From NCBI GenBank assembly GCA_016126655.1, contig CP065955.1, forward strand, positions 1,161,001 through 1,225,000: DNA of 64,000 nt, read 5' to 3'. Shown piece after piece: positions 46,918 through 57,500 of the stretch. The position numbers and the translations under genes were made by a program. The stretch is from Aerococcaceae bacterium zg-1292. Lineage in GTDB: Bacteria > Bacillota > Bacilli > Lactobacillales > Aerococcaceae. The notes beneath the pieces were generated by a model. It saw only the letters and a program-made list of their open reading frames with translations. It was not told where the DNA came from and searched no databases. Within the stretch, counting starts at the first letter, position 1. The number at the start of each line of letters is the position of its first letter.

Positions 46918-46965
46918 ACATTACGCCATCATGGAGCCTTGCTCTGTAGTGGCGTAATGTTTTTT
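46918..46965 (+). terminator. Terminator of YxjG/H gene
   Basis: Perfect 11-base arms ACATTACGCCA and TGGCGTAATGT are followed by TTTTT. Confidence 0.9.
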
Positions 46966-47111
46966 CGTAGCCGTAGCAATAATAAGTTTTCCCACTATAG
47001 ATTGTAGTAGTGATTAATTTCAAGTTCACTCTGTAAAAATGTCCATTTAGCAGCGTCTTAATTGTGATTGAAGTACGATGACAGATTTTGAAAGAAAATG
47101 ATAAATTATAC

Positions 47112-47139
47112 TTGCTTATTCACTTTTTATCAGTATAAT
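47112..47139 (+). promoter_or_regulatory. Promoter of fru operon
   Basis: TTGCTT (47112-47117) and TATAAT (47134-47139) are spaced by 16 bp, 29 bp before the fruR start. Confidence 0.75.
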
Positions 47140-47168
47140 GAGAGGTGTAAAGATTGCGAGGTGATTAT

Positions 47169-47912
47169 TTGCTAAAAAAAGAACGAAAACGCATCATCCT
47201 TGAAAAGTTAAAGACCCAAACGTTTGTCACACTGGAGTCATTGATTCATGAGCTAAAGTCTTCAGAATCTACGATTCGCCGTGATTTAGATGAATTGGAA
47301 CAAGAAGGAGAATGTCGTCGTGTGCATGGAGGAGCTGAACGTTTGCGTCCGTTGCAAGCAGAACTGACTAATCGCCAAAAATCAGTCAAAAACATTCAAT
47401 CAAAACGAGTCATTGCCGAAAAGGCGGTGTCATTAATTGAAAATGGTGATGTTATATTTATTGACCCCGGCACCTCAACACAAGCATTAGTCGACTTAAT
47501 TGATAATCAAACCATTACTGTCGTAACGAATTCCATTCATCATGCAGCGACTTTATTATCAAAAGGCATTCGCACGTGTATGATTGGTGGTTTTGTAAAG
47601 CAAAGTACAGATGCGGCCGTTGGCAATACAGCCGTTGAACAAATTAAACTTTATAATTTCGATAAAGTTTTTATGGGGATTAACGCGATGACTCAGGAGC
47701 ATTTAACGACACCAGATATTGAAGAAGCTGCAGTAAAGCAAGCGATTATTCAACAAGGTGAAAAAGTTTATATTTTAGCAGATGAATCCAAGTTTGGTTG
47801 GCGTACATTTGTGAATGTAGGTAGTGTGACTGATATTACTCTGATTACTAATCAGTCAAGCTTACCATTTGTGCAATCGTTAAAAGAAAGAACAGAGGTG
47901 ATAGAAGTATGA
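47169..47912 (+). CDS. fruR: DeoR-family regulator of fructose operon
   Basis: This 247-residue regulator starts at TTG behind GAGGTGA, giving the family-typical MLKKERKRIILEKL. The HTH is at about residues 20-45 (VTLESLIHELKSSESTIRRDLDELE is split here across two helices), followed by RRVHGGA and a DeoRC sugar-phosphate domain (IDPGTSTQALVDL). It would repress the operon until fructose 1-phosphate accumulates. It overlaps fruK by 4 bases. Confidence 0.93.
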   Translation: MLKKERKRIILEKLKTQTFVTLESLIHELKSSESTIRRDLDELEQEGECRRVHGGAERLRPLQAELTNRQKSVKNIQSKRVIAEKAVSLIENGDVIFIDPGTSTQALVDLIDNQTITVVTNSIHHAATLLSKGIRTCMIGGFVKQSTDAAVGNTAVEQIKLYNFDKVFMGINAMTQEHLTTPDIEEAAVKQAIIQQGEKVYILADESKFGWRTFVNVGSVTDITLITNQSSLPFVQSLKERTEVIEV

Positions 47913-48820
47913 TTTATACTGTAACACTTAATCCGTCTATCGACTATATTGTCAAAATTGATAGCTTAACAATGGGTTCAGTCAACCGGATGGACGAAGA
48001 TTTTAAATATCCTGGAGGTAAAGGCATCAATGTGTCACGTATTTTGAAGCGTTTGGACATTCCAACGAAAGCGACTGGCTTTATCGGCGGCTTTACAGGA
48101 CAATTTATTTTGGATAGTTTAGCGCAAGAAGGTGTTGAGACAGAATTTGTTACGGCGTCAACAGACTCTCGGATTAATATTAAGTTGAAATTGGAGGAAG
48201 AAACAGAAATTAATGGTGTCGGGCCAACCATTTCAGACGAACAATTACAAGCGTTGGAAACGATTCTGAGTTGTACAACGAAAGACGATATTGTTGTGTT
48301 TGCAGGTTCAGCCCCTTTCAATTTGACCAATAAAATATATCAAGAATTAATTCCGATTGCTAAACAAAATGGAGCGTCAATTGTGTGTGATTTTGAAGGA
48401 CAAACATTAGTGGACTCCTTAGTTCATCAACCATTATTAGTAAAGCCTAATCATCATGAATTAGCGGCTATTTATAATGTAACATTGAATACGATTGATG
48501 ATATTGTATCCTATGGCGAAAAATTATTAGTCCAAGGTGCTCAACATGCGATTGTATCAATGGCTGGTGATGGGGCATTACTGATTACAAAAGCCGGTAA
48601 TTATTTTGCTAAACCTATTAAGGGCAATGTAAAAAATTCAGTAGGTGCTGGAGATTCCATGGTGGCTGGTTTTACTGGAGCAATGAGTCAGACCGGTGAC
48701 GCATTAGAAGCTTTCAAATGGGGTGTTGCCTGTGGTTCGGCAACTGCATTTTCGGAAGATTTAGCAGAAACATCATTTATTAAACAATTATATCAACAAG
48801 TGGAGGTTGAAAAAGTATGA
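47909..48820 (+). CDS. fruK: 1-phosphofructokinase
   Basis: This 303-residue PfkB-family kinase converts fructose 1-phosphate to fructose 1,6-bisphosphate. N-terminal YTVTLNPSIDYIV, PGGKGINVSRIL and the C-terminal SVGAGDSMVAGF with catalytic Asp are diagnostic. It overlaps fruR and fruA by 4 bases each, so the three genes are translationally coupled. Confidence 0.95.
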   Translation: MIYTVTLNPSIDYIVKIDSLTMGSVNRMDEDFKYPGGKGINVSRILKRLDIPTKATGFIGGFTGQFILDSLAQEGVETEFVTASTDSRINIKLKLEEETEINGVGPTISDEQLQALETILSCTTKDDIVVFAGSAPFNLTNKIYQELIPIAKQNGASIVCDFEGQTLVDSLVHQPLLVKPNHHELAAIYNVTLNTIDDIVSYGEKLLVQGAQHAIVSMAGDGALLITKAGNYFAKPIKGNVKNSVGAGDSMVAGFTGAMSQTGDALEAFKWGVACGSATAFSEDLAETSFIKQLYQQVEVEKV

Positions 48821-50778
48821 AAATACAAGACGTATTACGTAAAGATGCGATGATTTTAAATTTAACATCGACATCTAAAGCAGCAGTCATCGATGAAATG
48901 GTGACGAAATTAGTCGAAACCGGCTATGTGAATGATTTTGATACCTTTAGAACAGGGATTTTAAATCGTGAAGCATTAACGACAACGGGACTCGGTGATG
49001 GTATTGCAATGCCACATGCTAAAAATAGTGCTGTTAACGAAGCGACGGTATTGTTTGCTAAGTCCGCGACGGGTTTAGATTATGAATCATTAGATGGACA
49101 ACCAACCGATTTATTCTTTATGATTGCCGCTCCTGAGGGTGCAAATGATACGCATTTGGCAGCTTTGGCAGAATTATCACAATATTTAATGAAAGATGGC
49201 TTTCCTAATCGCTTAAGACAAGCGACAACTCCAGAAGAAGTAATTGCCATATTTGATGCAGAAGCTGAAAAAAATGAGCACGTTGAACCGGTTGTTGATG
49301 CAGCACCCGTTATCTCAGTTGAACGTCCGTTTATCGTTGCAGTAACCGCATGTACAACAGGAATCGCTCATACTTATATGGCAGAAGAAGCTTTGAAAAA
49401 ACAAGCAGCTGCAATGGGTGTGGATATCAAAGTTGAAACAAATGGTGCTTCAGGTGTTGGAAATCGTTTAACGGATGCGGATATTGCTCGCGCCAAAGGA
49501 GTCATTGTTGCTGCGGACAAAGCAGTAGAGATGCCTCGTTTTAATGGTAAACCTTTAGTATCTCGTCCGGTTGCTGATGGTATTAAAAAGACGGAAGAAT
49601 TAATTAATATTATTTTAAACGATAAAGCAGAAATGTATACCGCGACAACGGATGTAAAATCAGCAGTGACTAAGCAGGATAAAAAAAGTTTAGGTGGAAA
49701 ATTCTACACACACTTAATGAGTGGGGTATCTCAAATGTTACCATTCGTTATTGGTGGAGGTATTTTAATTGCTGTGGCATTCTTATTAGATAATTTATTA
49801 GGGGTTCCAACGGAAAAATTAAGTAGTCTAGGTTCATACAATCAAATTGCTGCAACCTTTATGAGTATCGGACAAGCAGCCTTTGGTTTTATGTTACCTA
49901 TTTTAGCAGGCTTTATTGCTTTTTCAATCGCTGAAAAACCAGGTTTAGTAGCTGGTTTTGTTGCCGGTGCTATTGCAAACAGTGGTTTAACTTACACAAG
50001 TATTTCTTATGGTGCAGCAACAGCTGAAGTAGCGCCTTCAGTATCCTCTGGGTTCTTAGGGGCACTAGTTGGTGGTTTCGTCGCTGGTGGCGTCATCTTA
50101 GTATTACGAAAATTATTAGCGGGCATGCCACGCTCATTAGAAGGCGTTCGTTCCATTTTATTATTGCCATTATTAGGAACATTGTTTACAGGATTAGCGA
50201 TGTTATTTATTAACACACCAATGGCAGTCATTAATACTGGGTTGAATAATTTCTTAGAAGGGCTATCCGGTAGTTCAGCTATCTTAATGGGCTTAGTATT
50301 AGGTGGTATGATGGCCATTGATATGGGTGGTCCGGTGAATAAGGCTGCTTATGTGTTCGGTACAGGTACATTAGCCGCAACCGTTGCCGATGGTGGGTCG
50401 ATTGTTATGGCAGCTGTTATGGCTGGTGGTATGGTGCCACCAATTGCTGTATTCTTCGCGACTTTATTATTTAAGGATAAATTTACCGCTGAAGAACGTA
50501 ACTCTGGTTTAACAAATATTATTATGGGCTTATCTTTCATTACTGAAGGAGCAATTCCTTATGCTGCTGCTGACCCAGCGCGGGCAATCCCAAGTTTCGT
50601 AGTAGGTTCTGCGATTTCTGGAGCGTTGGTTGGATTAGCAGGCATCAAACTAATGGCACCACACGGTGGTATCTTTGTTATCGCCTTAACCAGTAATCCT
50701 GTTTTATATATTGTATTCGTATTAATTGGAGCAATTGTGTCTGCCTACTTATTTGGTTACTTACGTAAAACGAAATAA
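48817..50778 (+). CDS. fruA: Fructose-specific PTS enzyme IIABC
   Basis: This 653-residue transporter brings in fructose as fructose 1-phosphate. The IIA domain covers residues 1-145 with the phospho-His67 in GIAMPHAKN; the IIB domain about 170-270 with phospho-Cys179 in TACTTGIAHTYMAEEAL; and the membrane IIC domain about 305-650 with eight to ten helices. The A-B-C order is standard. Substrate follows from fruK and fruR next to it. A terminator ends the operon. Confidence 0.95.
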   Translation: MKIQDVLRKDAMILNLTSTSKAAVIDEMVTKLVETGYVNDFDTFRTGILNREALTTTGLGDGIAMPHAKNSAVNEATVLFAKSATGLDYESLDGQPTDLFFMIAAPEGANDTHLAALAELSQYLMKDGFPNRLRQATTPEEVIAIFDAEAEKNEHVEPVVDAAPVISVERPFIVAVTACTTGIAHTYMAEEALKKQAAAMGVDIKVETNGASGVGNRLTDADIARAKGVIVAADKAVEMPRFNGKPLVSRPVADGIKKTEELINIILNDKAEMYTATTDVKSAVTKQDKKSLGGKFYTHLMSGVSQMLPFVIGGGILIAVAFLLDNLLGVPTEKLSSLGSYNQIAATFMSIGQAAFGFMLPILAGFIAFSIAEKPGLVAGFVAGAIANSGLTYTSISYGAATAEVAPSVSSGFLGALVGGFVAGGVILVLRKLLAGMPRSLEGVRSILLLPLLGTLFTGLAMLFINTPMAVINTGLNNFLEGLSGSSAILMGLVLGGMMAIDMGGPVNKAAYVFGTGTLAATVADGGSIVMAAVMAGGMVPPIAVFFATLLFKDKFTAEERNSGLTNIIMGLSFITEGAIPYAAADPARAIPSFVVGSAISGALVGLAGIKLMAPHGGIFVIALTSNPVLYIVFVLIGAIVSAYLFGYLRKTK

Positions 50779-50827
50779 TCAAAAATAGGTGTTTTTAGTC
50801 CATTCGATGGATGATTCGTGAGATGAA

Positions 50828-50858
50828 GTCAACAGTTTAATGCTGTTGGCTTTTTTTG
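50828..50858 (+). terminator. Terminator of fru operon
   Basis: Arms CAACAG and CTGTTG, extended by weaker pairs, are followed by seven T. Confidence 0.82.
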
Positions 50859-50929
50859 CTGGCAAAAATGTTGAATGTCTGATTCGTCAAGCCGTTGCAT
50901 TTTTGGTAAAATAATATGGAATATACTCA

Positions 50930-51014
50930 TCATTGGTGGCGGCACAGGCATGGACCACTAGAGAAAGTCAATGCTGTATGAGAGGCACATTCTTAGGCCA
51001 AACCGAGTAATCCA
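50930..51014 (+). repeat. Degenerate structured-repeat copy upstream of addB
   Basis: GACCACTAGAG and the 3' end GCCAAACCGAG...CCAAAG resemble the ACCACTGGAG and CCGAACGAACCAAAATA signatures of the repeat family. The arms are poor. It ends at the addB ribosome site. Confidence 0.4.
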
Positions 51015-51029
51015 AAGAAGGAGGAGAAT

Positions 51030-54000
51030 ATGGCACTACAAATCGTTACAGGTAATTTAACTACGAATAAGAAAAAAGTAATTATTGAGAAATTATTGTC
51101 AATCAAAGCAGATAAGCCGAATGCTAAGATATTTTATTTAGTCCCAGAACATATTAAGTTTGATATGGAAACAACATTATTATCAACGATGCAACAATAT
51201 TTTAAGACGCAAGCAGCTGCAACGTTAGACATACAAGTCGTTAGTTTTACACGGTTAAACTGGTTTTTATTACAACAACAAGGTAAACAACAAGAAAATG
51301 TCTCTCAAATTGGGATTTCAATGCTCATCCGTCAAATATTAGAACAAGAAAAAGAGCATTTAATTGTCTATAAAGGGCAGCACCGCCACCAAGGCTTTGT
51401 TGAGAAATTACGGGTGCTGTTTGAAGAATTACTCCAAGGCAATATCACACCAGATTCACTAGTCGATGCTTCCGTCACCTTAGGTGATTTTAAAGCCGGG
51501 GAGCTGGAAAATCAACGACTTTCAGAGTTGCGCTTACTCTATCAAAAATTTTGTGAGCAGTTGGATGCGCAAAATGTCGGAAATTACCAATCCTTTGAGC
51601 AATTGGAACGATATTTTAGTAAACAAGAACGATTGTTGGATAATTACATCGTCATTGATCATCATTATTTCTTTAATTCGCAACAATATCGTTTGATTGT
51701 TGATTTTATTCGCGCTTTTGACCAAGTGTGGCTCACTTTACCACTGACGCATCGAGAGGCTATTCAATTGGATTGGCATCCGGTTGTCGCTGTTCCTAAA
51801 GCGACGTATCAGACATTGCATCAATTAAGTCGCCTGTTCAAATTTGAATTATTGCCAGACTGGGACATCCATCAACCTGAGTATGACTATTTTCCTGCAA
51901 TCCGTGAAGTAGCAAACTGGTTTAAAGATGCTCAATCGTTTACTGGTGTCGGTCAAAATCTCCCGAGTCCAACATCCAATACGCATCATTTCTGGCAATT
52001 TGACTCGATTCAAAATGAAATTCGCCATATCAGTAATCAGATTCATTATCTTGTAGCAAAAGAAGGCTATCGCTATCAAGATATTTTAGTCGTAGCACGC
52101 GATATGGATCGTTATCAGCAAATTGTTGGCCCATACTTTGAAATGAATCAGATTCCATATTTCTATGACCATGAAGCGAGTATGTCGCAGCATCCATTTG
52201 TATTATGGTTGGAATCCTATTTTCGTTTGTATATGTATCGGTGGCAGTATCAAGACTTGATGTTAGTGATTAAGTCTGATTTACTATTACCGCCATGGTT
52301 AAATGAAGCACCGATTGAAGAAATTCGCCACCAAAAATGTCTTCTCGAAACGATATTATTGGCAAATGGTTTTTTCGGTTATCGTTTTTATGAGGAACAA
52401 TTTGAATGGCAATTTCCTCAACAAGATGAATCTTATCAAGATTATAAGGGCATTATTCACGAACAAACAATTGGGGCGCTAGTCAATCAGTGGCGTCAGT
52501 GGCTCGTTGAAACATTGTATCATCCATTCAATCAATGGCAACAAAGGCAAACCGGAACAGTGGCGAGCACCTGGTTGTATCAGCTGCTGGAACGCAGTGG
52601 AGTGAAACACCAATTAATGATGATGCGTGACCAAGTAATTGAATTAGGGCAAATTGAAATGTCTCAGCGCTTAGAACAAGTATGGCACGTATTGATGAAT
52701 ACTTTAGACGAATTTCATTTGTTATATGGGGAAAAACAGCTGGATTTAGCATTGTTTAGTGAATTATTAACAACAGGTTTAACGCAAGCAACATATCATA
52801 TTATACCGCCAACTATGGACCAAGTGACAATTACCAGTTTAGATAGTCCACAAGTTAAGCCTGCTAAAATTTGCTTTGCGATAGGGATGGATGATTTAAC
52901 CTTACCACGCTATGTTCAGTCCGATTCCTTATTGACACAGGCCAATCGTGAAAGCATTCAAGAACGTTTATTACCGTATCAGTCTATTCGTGACTTTTCG
53001 GTTAACCGTAACCAAATGGAATTATTAATGACACAGCAATTATTATTAAATGCCAGTGAACAACTTTATATCTCTTATGCATCGACGGTCAATGGACAAG
53101 GTCGTGCATTGTCGCCTTTATTGGATAATGTGCGGAAAGTGATTCAACAGCCGCTGGAAATGTTTAATGAGGAAGAACATCCGTTATTCCAACAAAAAAC
53201 AATTCACACCAATCAATTAGGTCGAGCAGCCATGCTATTGTCCCCGGTATTATCACTGATGCGTACAGCGTATCAACACAGTCAGTCATTAACGAGCATT
53301 CAATTACGCTTAGTAAACTATTTATTAGAACAGCCCATTGCTAAAACACAGCATTGGCAACAGTTGATTCGACAATTATTTCAGTTCCATGCGTTACCAA
53401 CCAATCTTTCTACAGAAACGGCGCTTCAATTGTTTGGACGTAATATTATCGCATCAGTATCAAAAATTGAACAATATTATCAAGATCCATTCAGTCATTA
53501 TCTAATCTATGGATTGCGTTTGAAAGAACGGGAGCAGTATACGATAGATGCAGCCAAAACGGGTGATTATTTCCATTCAGTACTAGATTCCGTGATGCGT
53601 TTACTGATTCATGATGAGCAGCGATTAGCGGAAGTCTCGACAGATACATTAAAACACTATCTAGAAAAAGCATTACAAGCAGTGAATCAGGAGTGGCGGT
53701 TTAATTTATTTGATAGTCACCCACGTATGCAAGCTATTCGGCTACAATTAGATCAGCAATTATGGCATTTTTTACAATTTAGCCAACGGCAGCATCAGTT
53801 AACGCACGTTCAAACCGTTCAAACAGAAGCGATTTTCGGTCTGAATCAAACTTTATCAGGTTTTAAATATCCATTAGAAAGCGGCGGGAAATTATATATT
53901 ACCGGAAAAATCGACCGAATTGATACCATGGCGTCGCAACAAAAATTACAAGTAATTGATTATAAGTCGGGGCAAAAACAGTTTGATTTAAGTGATGCAT

Positions 54001-54569
54001 ATTATGGATTGGATTTACAGATACTTACGTATTTAAATGTAGCGCTAAAAAATTATAAATCATACACACCGCTTGGTGCCTTTTACCAACCATTAATACA
54101 TCAGTATCAAGAAGCGACACGGGACATACTTTCTCAAGACGCACTGGCATTGTCAAACCATCTATTACAAGAACATGTGCTCAATGGTTTTGTGACAGTG
54201 ACACCCGATGAATTAGAAACCATTGAACCGACCTTTGCAGATAATAAGAAAAGTATGATTTATCCTGTAAGTACATTAAAAAGCGGGAATTATTCAAGTG
54301 CCAGTTCTTATATAGGTAGTGAGGATTTAGCACGATTATTACAGATGACTAATCAGCGATTTATTCAAGCGGCACAAGCCATCCAATCTGGTGAGATTCA
54401 ACTCGCACCGTATAAGGATTACCCTTATACAACCGCGTTGCAACCGCAATACCGGGTTATTTCAGGATTTGATGCAACGGAACATTATCATCTGTACCGT
54501 CATCGTCAGATTAAATCAAAAGAAGTATTATCGATACTAAAAGAAGAGGAGGCAGCTTCACATGATTGA
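51030..54569 (+). CDS. addB: Helicase-nuclease subunit AddB (RexB)
   Basis: This 1179-residue subunit works with AddA in processing DNA double-strand ends for recombination. The N-terminal region (IVTGNLTTNKKKVIIEKLL, FYLVPEHIKFDMETTLL) and the C-terminal nuclease core KIDRIDT...LQVIDYKSG are recognisable. There is no intact Walker A, as in the RexB type of Lactobacillales, and the iron-sulfur Cys cluster of Bacillus AddB is not evident. It overlaps addA by 8 bases. Confidence 0.93.
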   Translation: MALQIVTGNLTTNKKKVIIEKLLSIKADKPNAKIFYLVPEHIKFDMETTLLSTMQQYFKTQAAATLDIQVVSFTRLNWFLLQQQGKQQENVSQIGISMLIRQILEQEKEHLIVYKGQHRHQGFVEKLRVLFEELLQGNITPDSLVDASVTLGDFKAGELENQRLSELRLLYQKFCEQLDAQNVGNYQSFEQLERYFSKQERLLDNYIVIDHHYFFNSQQYRLIVDFIRAFDQVWLTLPLTHREAIQLDWHPVVAVPKATYQTLHQLSRLFKFELLPDWDIHQPEYDYFPAIREVANWFKDAQSFTGVGQNLPSPTSNTHHFWQFDSIQNEIRHISNQIHYLVAKEGYRYQDILVVARDMDRYQQIVGPYFEMNQIPYFYDHEASMSQHPFVLWLESYFRLYMYRWQYQDLMLVIKSDLLLPPWLNEAPIEEIRHQKCLLETILLANGFFGYRFYEEQFEWQFPQQDESYQDYKGIIHEQTIGALVNQWRQWLVETLYHPFNQWQQRQTGTVASTWLYQLLERSGVKHQLMMMRDQVIELGQIEMSQRLEQVWHVLMNTLDEFHLLYGEKQLDLALFSELLTTGLTQATYHIIPPTMDQVTITSLDSPQVKPAKICFAIGMDDLTLPRYVQSDSLLTQANRESIQERLLPYQSIRDFSVNRNQMELLMTQQLLLNASEQLYISYASTVNGQGRALSPLLDNVRKVIQQPLEMFNEEEHPLFQQKTIHTNQLGRAAMLLSPVLSLMRTAYQHSQSLTSIQLRLVNYLLEQPIAKTQHWQQLIRQLFQFHALPTNLSTETALQLFGRNIIASVSKIEQYYQDPFSHYLIYGLRLKEREQYTIDAAKTGDYFHSVLDSVMRLLIHDEQRLAEVSTDTLKHYLEKALQAVNQEWRFNLFDSHPRMQAIRLQLDQQLWHFLQFSQRQHQLTHVQTVQTEAIFGLNQTLSGFKYPLESGGKLYITGKIDRIDTMASQQKLQVIDYKSGQKQFDLSDAYYGLDLQILTYLNVALKNYKSYTPLGAFYQPLIHQYQEATRDILSQDALALSNHLLQEHVLNGFVTVTPDELETIEPTFADNKKSMIYPVSTLKSGNYSSASSYIGSEDLARLLQMTNQRFIQAAQAIQSGEIQLAPYKDYPYTTALQPQYRVISGFDATEHYHLYRHRQIKSKEVLSILKEEEAASHD

Positions 54570-57500
54570 ACCTAAACCGTTAAACAGTACATTTAACGAT
54601 GAGCAATGGCAAGCCATTCAACAAACTGGAACCAATCTCCTGGTCGCAGCCTCGGCTGGTTCGGGTAAAACGACTGTATTAATTGAACGAATTTTAACGC
54701 ATATTAAGAAGAACTATGCACAAATTGATGAATTATTGGTGGTCACCTTTACTGAGTCCGCAGCTAATGAAATGAAAGAACGGATGGAGACAAAGTTAAA
54801 AGAAGCAATAAAGGATGGTTTGCAGCCCAAGGAACAACGTTTATTATTGGCTCAAATTCAAAAATTACCACTCGCACATATTCGTACATTACATAGTTTT
54901 TGTTTGCAAGTAATTCAACAATTTTTCTATTTGATTGACTTTAATCCTAGTTTTGCCTTATTAACAGATGAAACACAAAAGCAATTGATGTATCAAGAAG
55001 TATGGGAATCTATTCTCAGCGATATTTTAACAGGGAAGGTGAATGAGGTATCACCAGAAATGTTACGTGATTTAATGCGTCGCTATTCCAATCCTCGAGA
55101 TGATAAAGGGTTATACCAGTTAGTACTTGATTTACATCATTTTTCATCGTCGCATCCTGAACCAATGATTTGGCTGGAGCATTTAGCGAGCCATAGTCAA
55201 AACTTTGAACGATTCGGCGAATCAGACTTGTATGCTAAACATTTAAAACCGTCTTTAGAGTCCGCTGCTCAAACAGCTTATCAATTATTAGAAACAGCAC
55301 TCAATCAACTACAAGGTGCCAGCGATGAGATTCAGCAAAAATATATTGAAATATTATCACAGGAACAAGATCAAGTCGCGCAATTGCTGGAAGCGATTTA
55401 TCAAGGACAATTAGAAGTACTTAGTCACGCTATCGGAACTGTAGAATTTAAAAAATGGCCAACCAAACCACGCAAGACAGAAGAAGGGGAGTTAATCGAT
55501 GGTATTAAATCTCTTAGAAATCAAGCAAAAGAACAAGTCATTAAACAATTGAGTGGCATTATCCGATTGGACTATGCCCATTATGTTGAGACTGAACAAA
55601 AAGTCGCACCGATTATTCAACAATTGGGCTGCTTAACACGTCTATTTAAAGAACAATTAGTGCAGTATAAACGTTCACAGAATCTGATTGACTACAATGA
55701 TTTGGAACATCTCACATTAGATATTTTAGCGCCTTATGATACAGTGACCAAGCGCCGGCAAGCCAGTATTGCAGCAACGTACTATCAAGACTTATTTAAA
55801 GAGGTGCTTGTCGATGAGTATCAAGATATTAATGAAATACAAGCGACAATTTTAGCGTGGCTATCCCATGAGCATCGTGATGATTTAGCAGGCAATTTAT
55901 TTATGGTTGGAGATGTCAAACAATCGATTTACGGCTTTCGTATGGCAGAACCGAGTTTATTTATGAATAAATACCGCCATTACCAACAACATGACGGTGG
56001 TGAATTAATCGTTCTCGATAAAAATTATCGTTCCCGTGATGAAGTGCTGCAATTTACGAATTATGTATTTGAGCGGTTGATGGATGAGCAGTTTGGTGAA
56101 ATGCCTTATGCTGAAAAAGAAGCACTCAAAACAGGAAATCGGTCATTTATTCCCGAGGCACCGCACGAGCGTTTTAATGTTGAATTGTTATTACATGAAA
56201 AAGATTGTGATGAGCAAGAAGATACTGATAATCCGTTTGATGCTGCTATAGAAGCGCAAGCCCACTTAATTGCCCAAGATATTTTAAGAAAAATGGCTTG
56301 TGGTACAATGATTTATGATAAACAGCTAAAAGCTGAGCGGTTAATGGAATTTCGTGATGTGGTCCTTTTATCCTCAACGCGTGGACCGTTTTTAGCAGTA
56401 CAACAAGCGTTTCAACAATATCAAATCCCGCTCAATGCACAAAAAGTTGATACCTATTTCCAACGTCAAGAAGTACAGTTAATGATAGCGCTGCTCAAAC
56501 TGATTGATAATCCACGTCAGGATTTACCACTAGTTGCAATTTTACGTTCGTTTTTTGTCGGATTAGATGATGAAGCACTCAGTAAAATACGGATTAATCA
56601 ACCAAGTGGCAGTTATTATGATGCTTGTATCACCTATATTCATGCGAGTGATAATGAGATTAGTCAACGCTTACGGCACTTCTTTGAGCAATTGACGCAT
56701 TGGCAAAATCAAGCTAATGAACGACGTTTAGTAGAGTTAATTTGGCTGATTTATCAAGAGACGTATTTTCTTGATTATGTAGGTGGCTTATCCAATGGTA
56801 AACAGCGTCAAGCAAATTTACATGCTTTGTATGAATATGCCGCTAATTTTGAACAATCATCCTTCAAAGGAGTTTTTGGATTTGTTCGCTATATTGAAGA
56901 AGTAACTCTGCATCAACAGGATTTAGCCGAACCTGTATTGTTAGCTGAAGACCAAAATTACGTGCGGATGATGACGGTTCATGCAAGTAAGGGACTGGAA
57001 TTTCCAGTTGTGTACTTAATGAACTTAAATAAATCGTTCAATATGCAAGACGTCAATCAAAAACGATATTTATTATCAAAACATTTTGGTTTTGGAACAG
57101 ATTTATATGATTATGAACAATTATTACGCTATCCATCCTTAGTGAAAGCGGCGATGAAAGTAGAAAAATCCTTATTACTTAAAGCCGAAGAAATGCGTAA
57201 ATTATACGTGGCTTTAACACGATGTGAACAACAGTTAATTTTAGTGGGAAGTATTAAAAATCAAACCAAATGGCAAGAAGAGATGGCGTTGACACGTGAA
57301 TTAACGTCAACACAACAAAAACAAATCGCGCTTCAGGAACGACAACAAGCGACTAGTTGGCTTGACTGGATTCGACAAGCATTAGCGGTATCCACTACAT
57401 TAGATAGACAAGTAGCGTCGTTTAATATTAAACAAGTATCGACACAATTTTTTACAACAGCTACCATTGAAGAACGTCGCCATCAAATGGTCACTCAAAT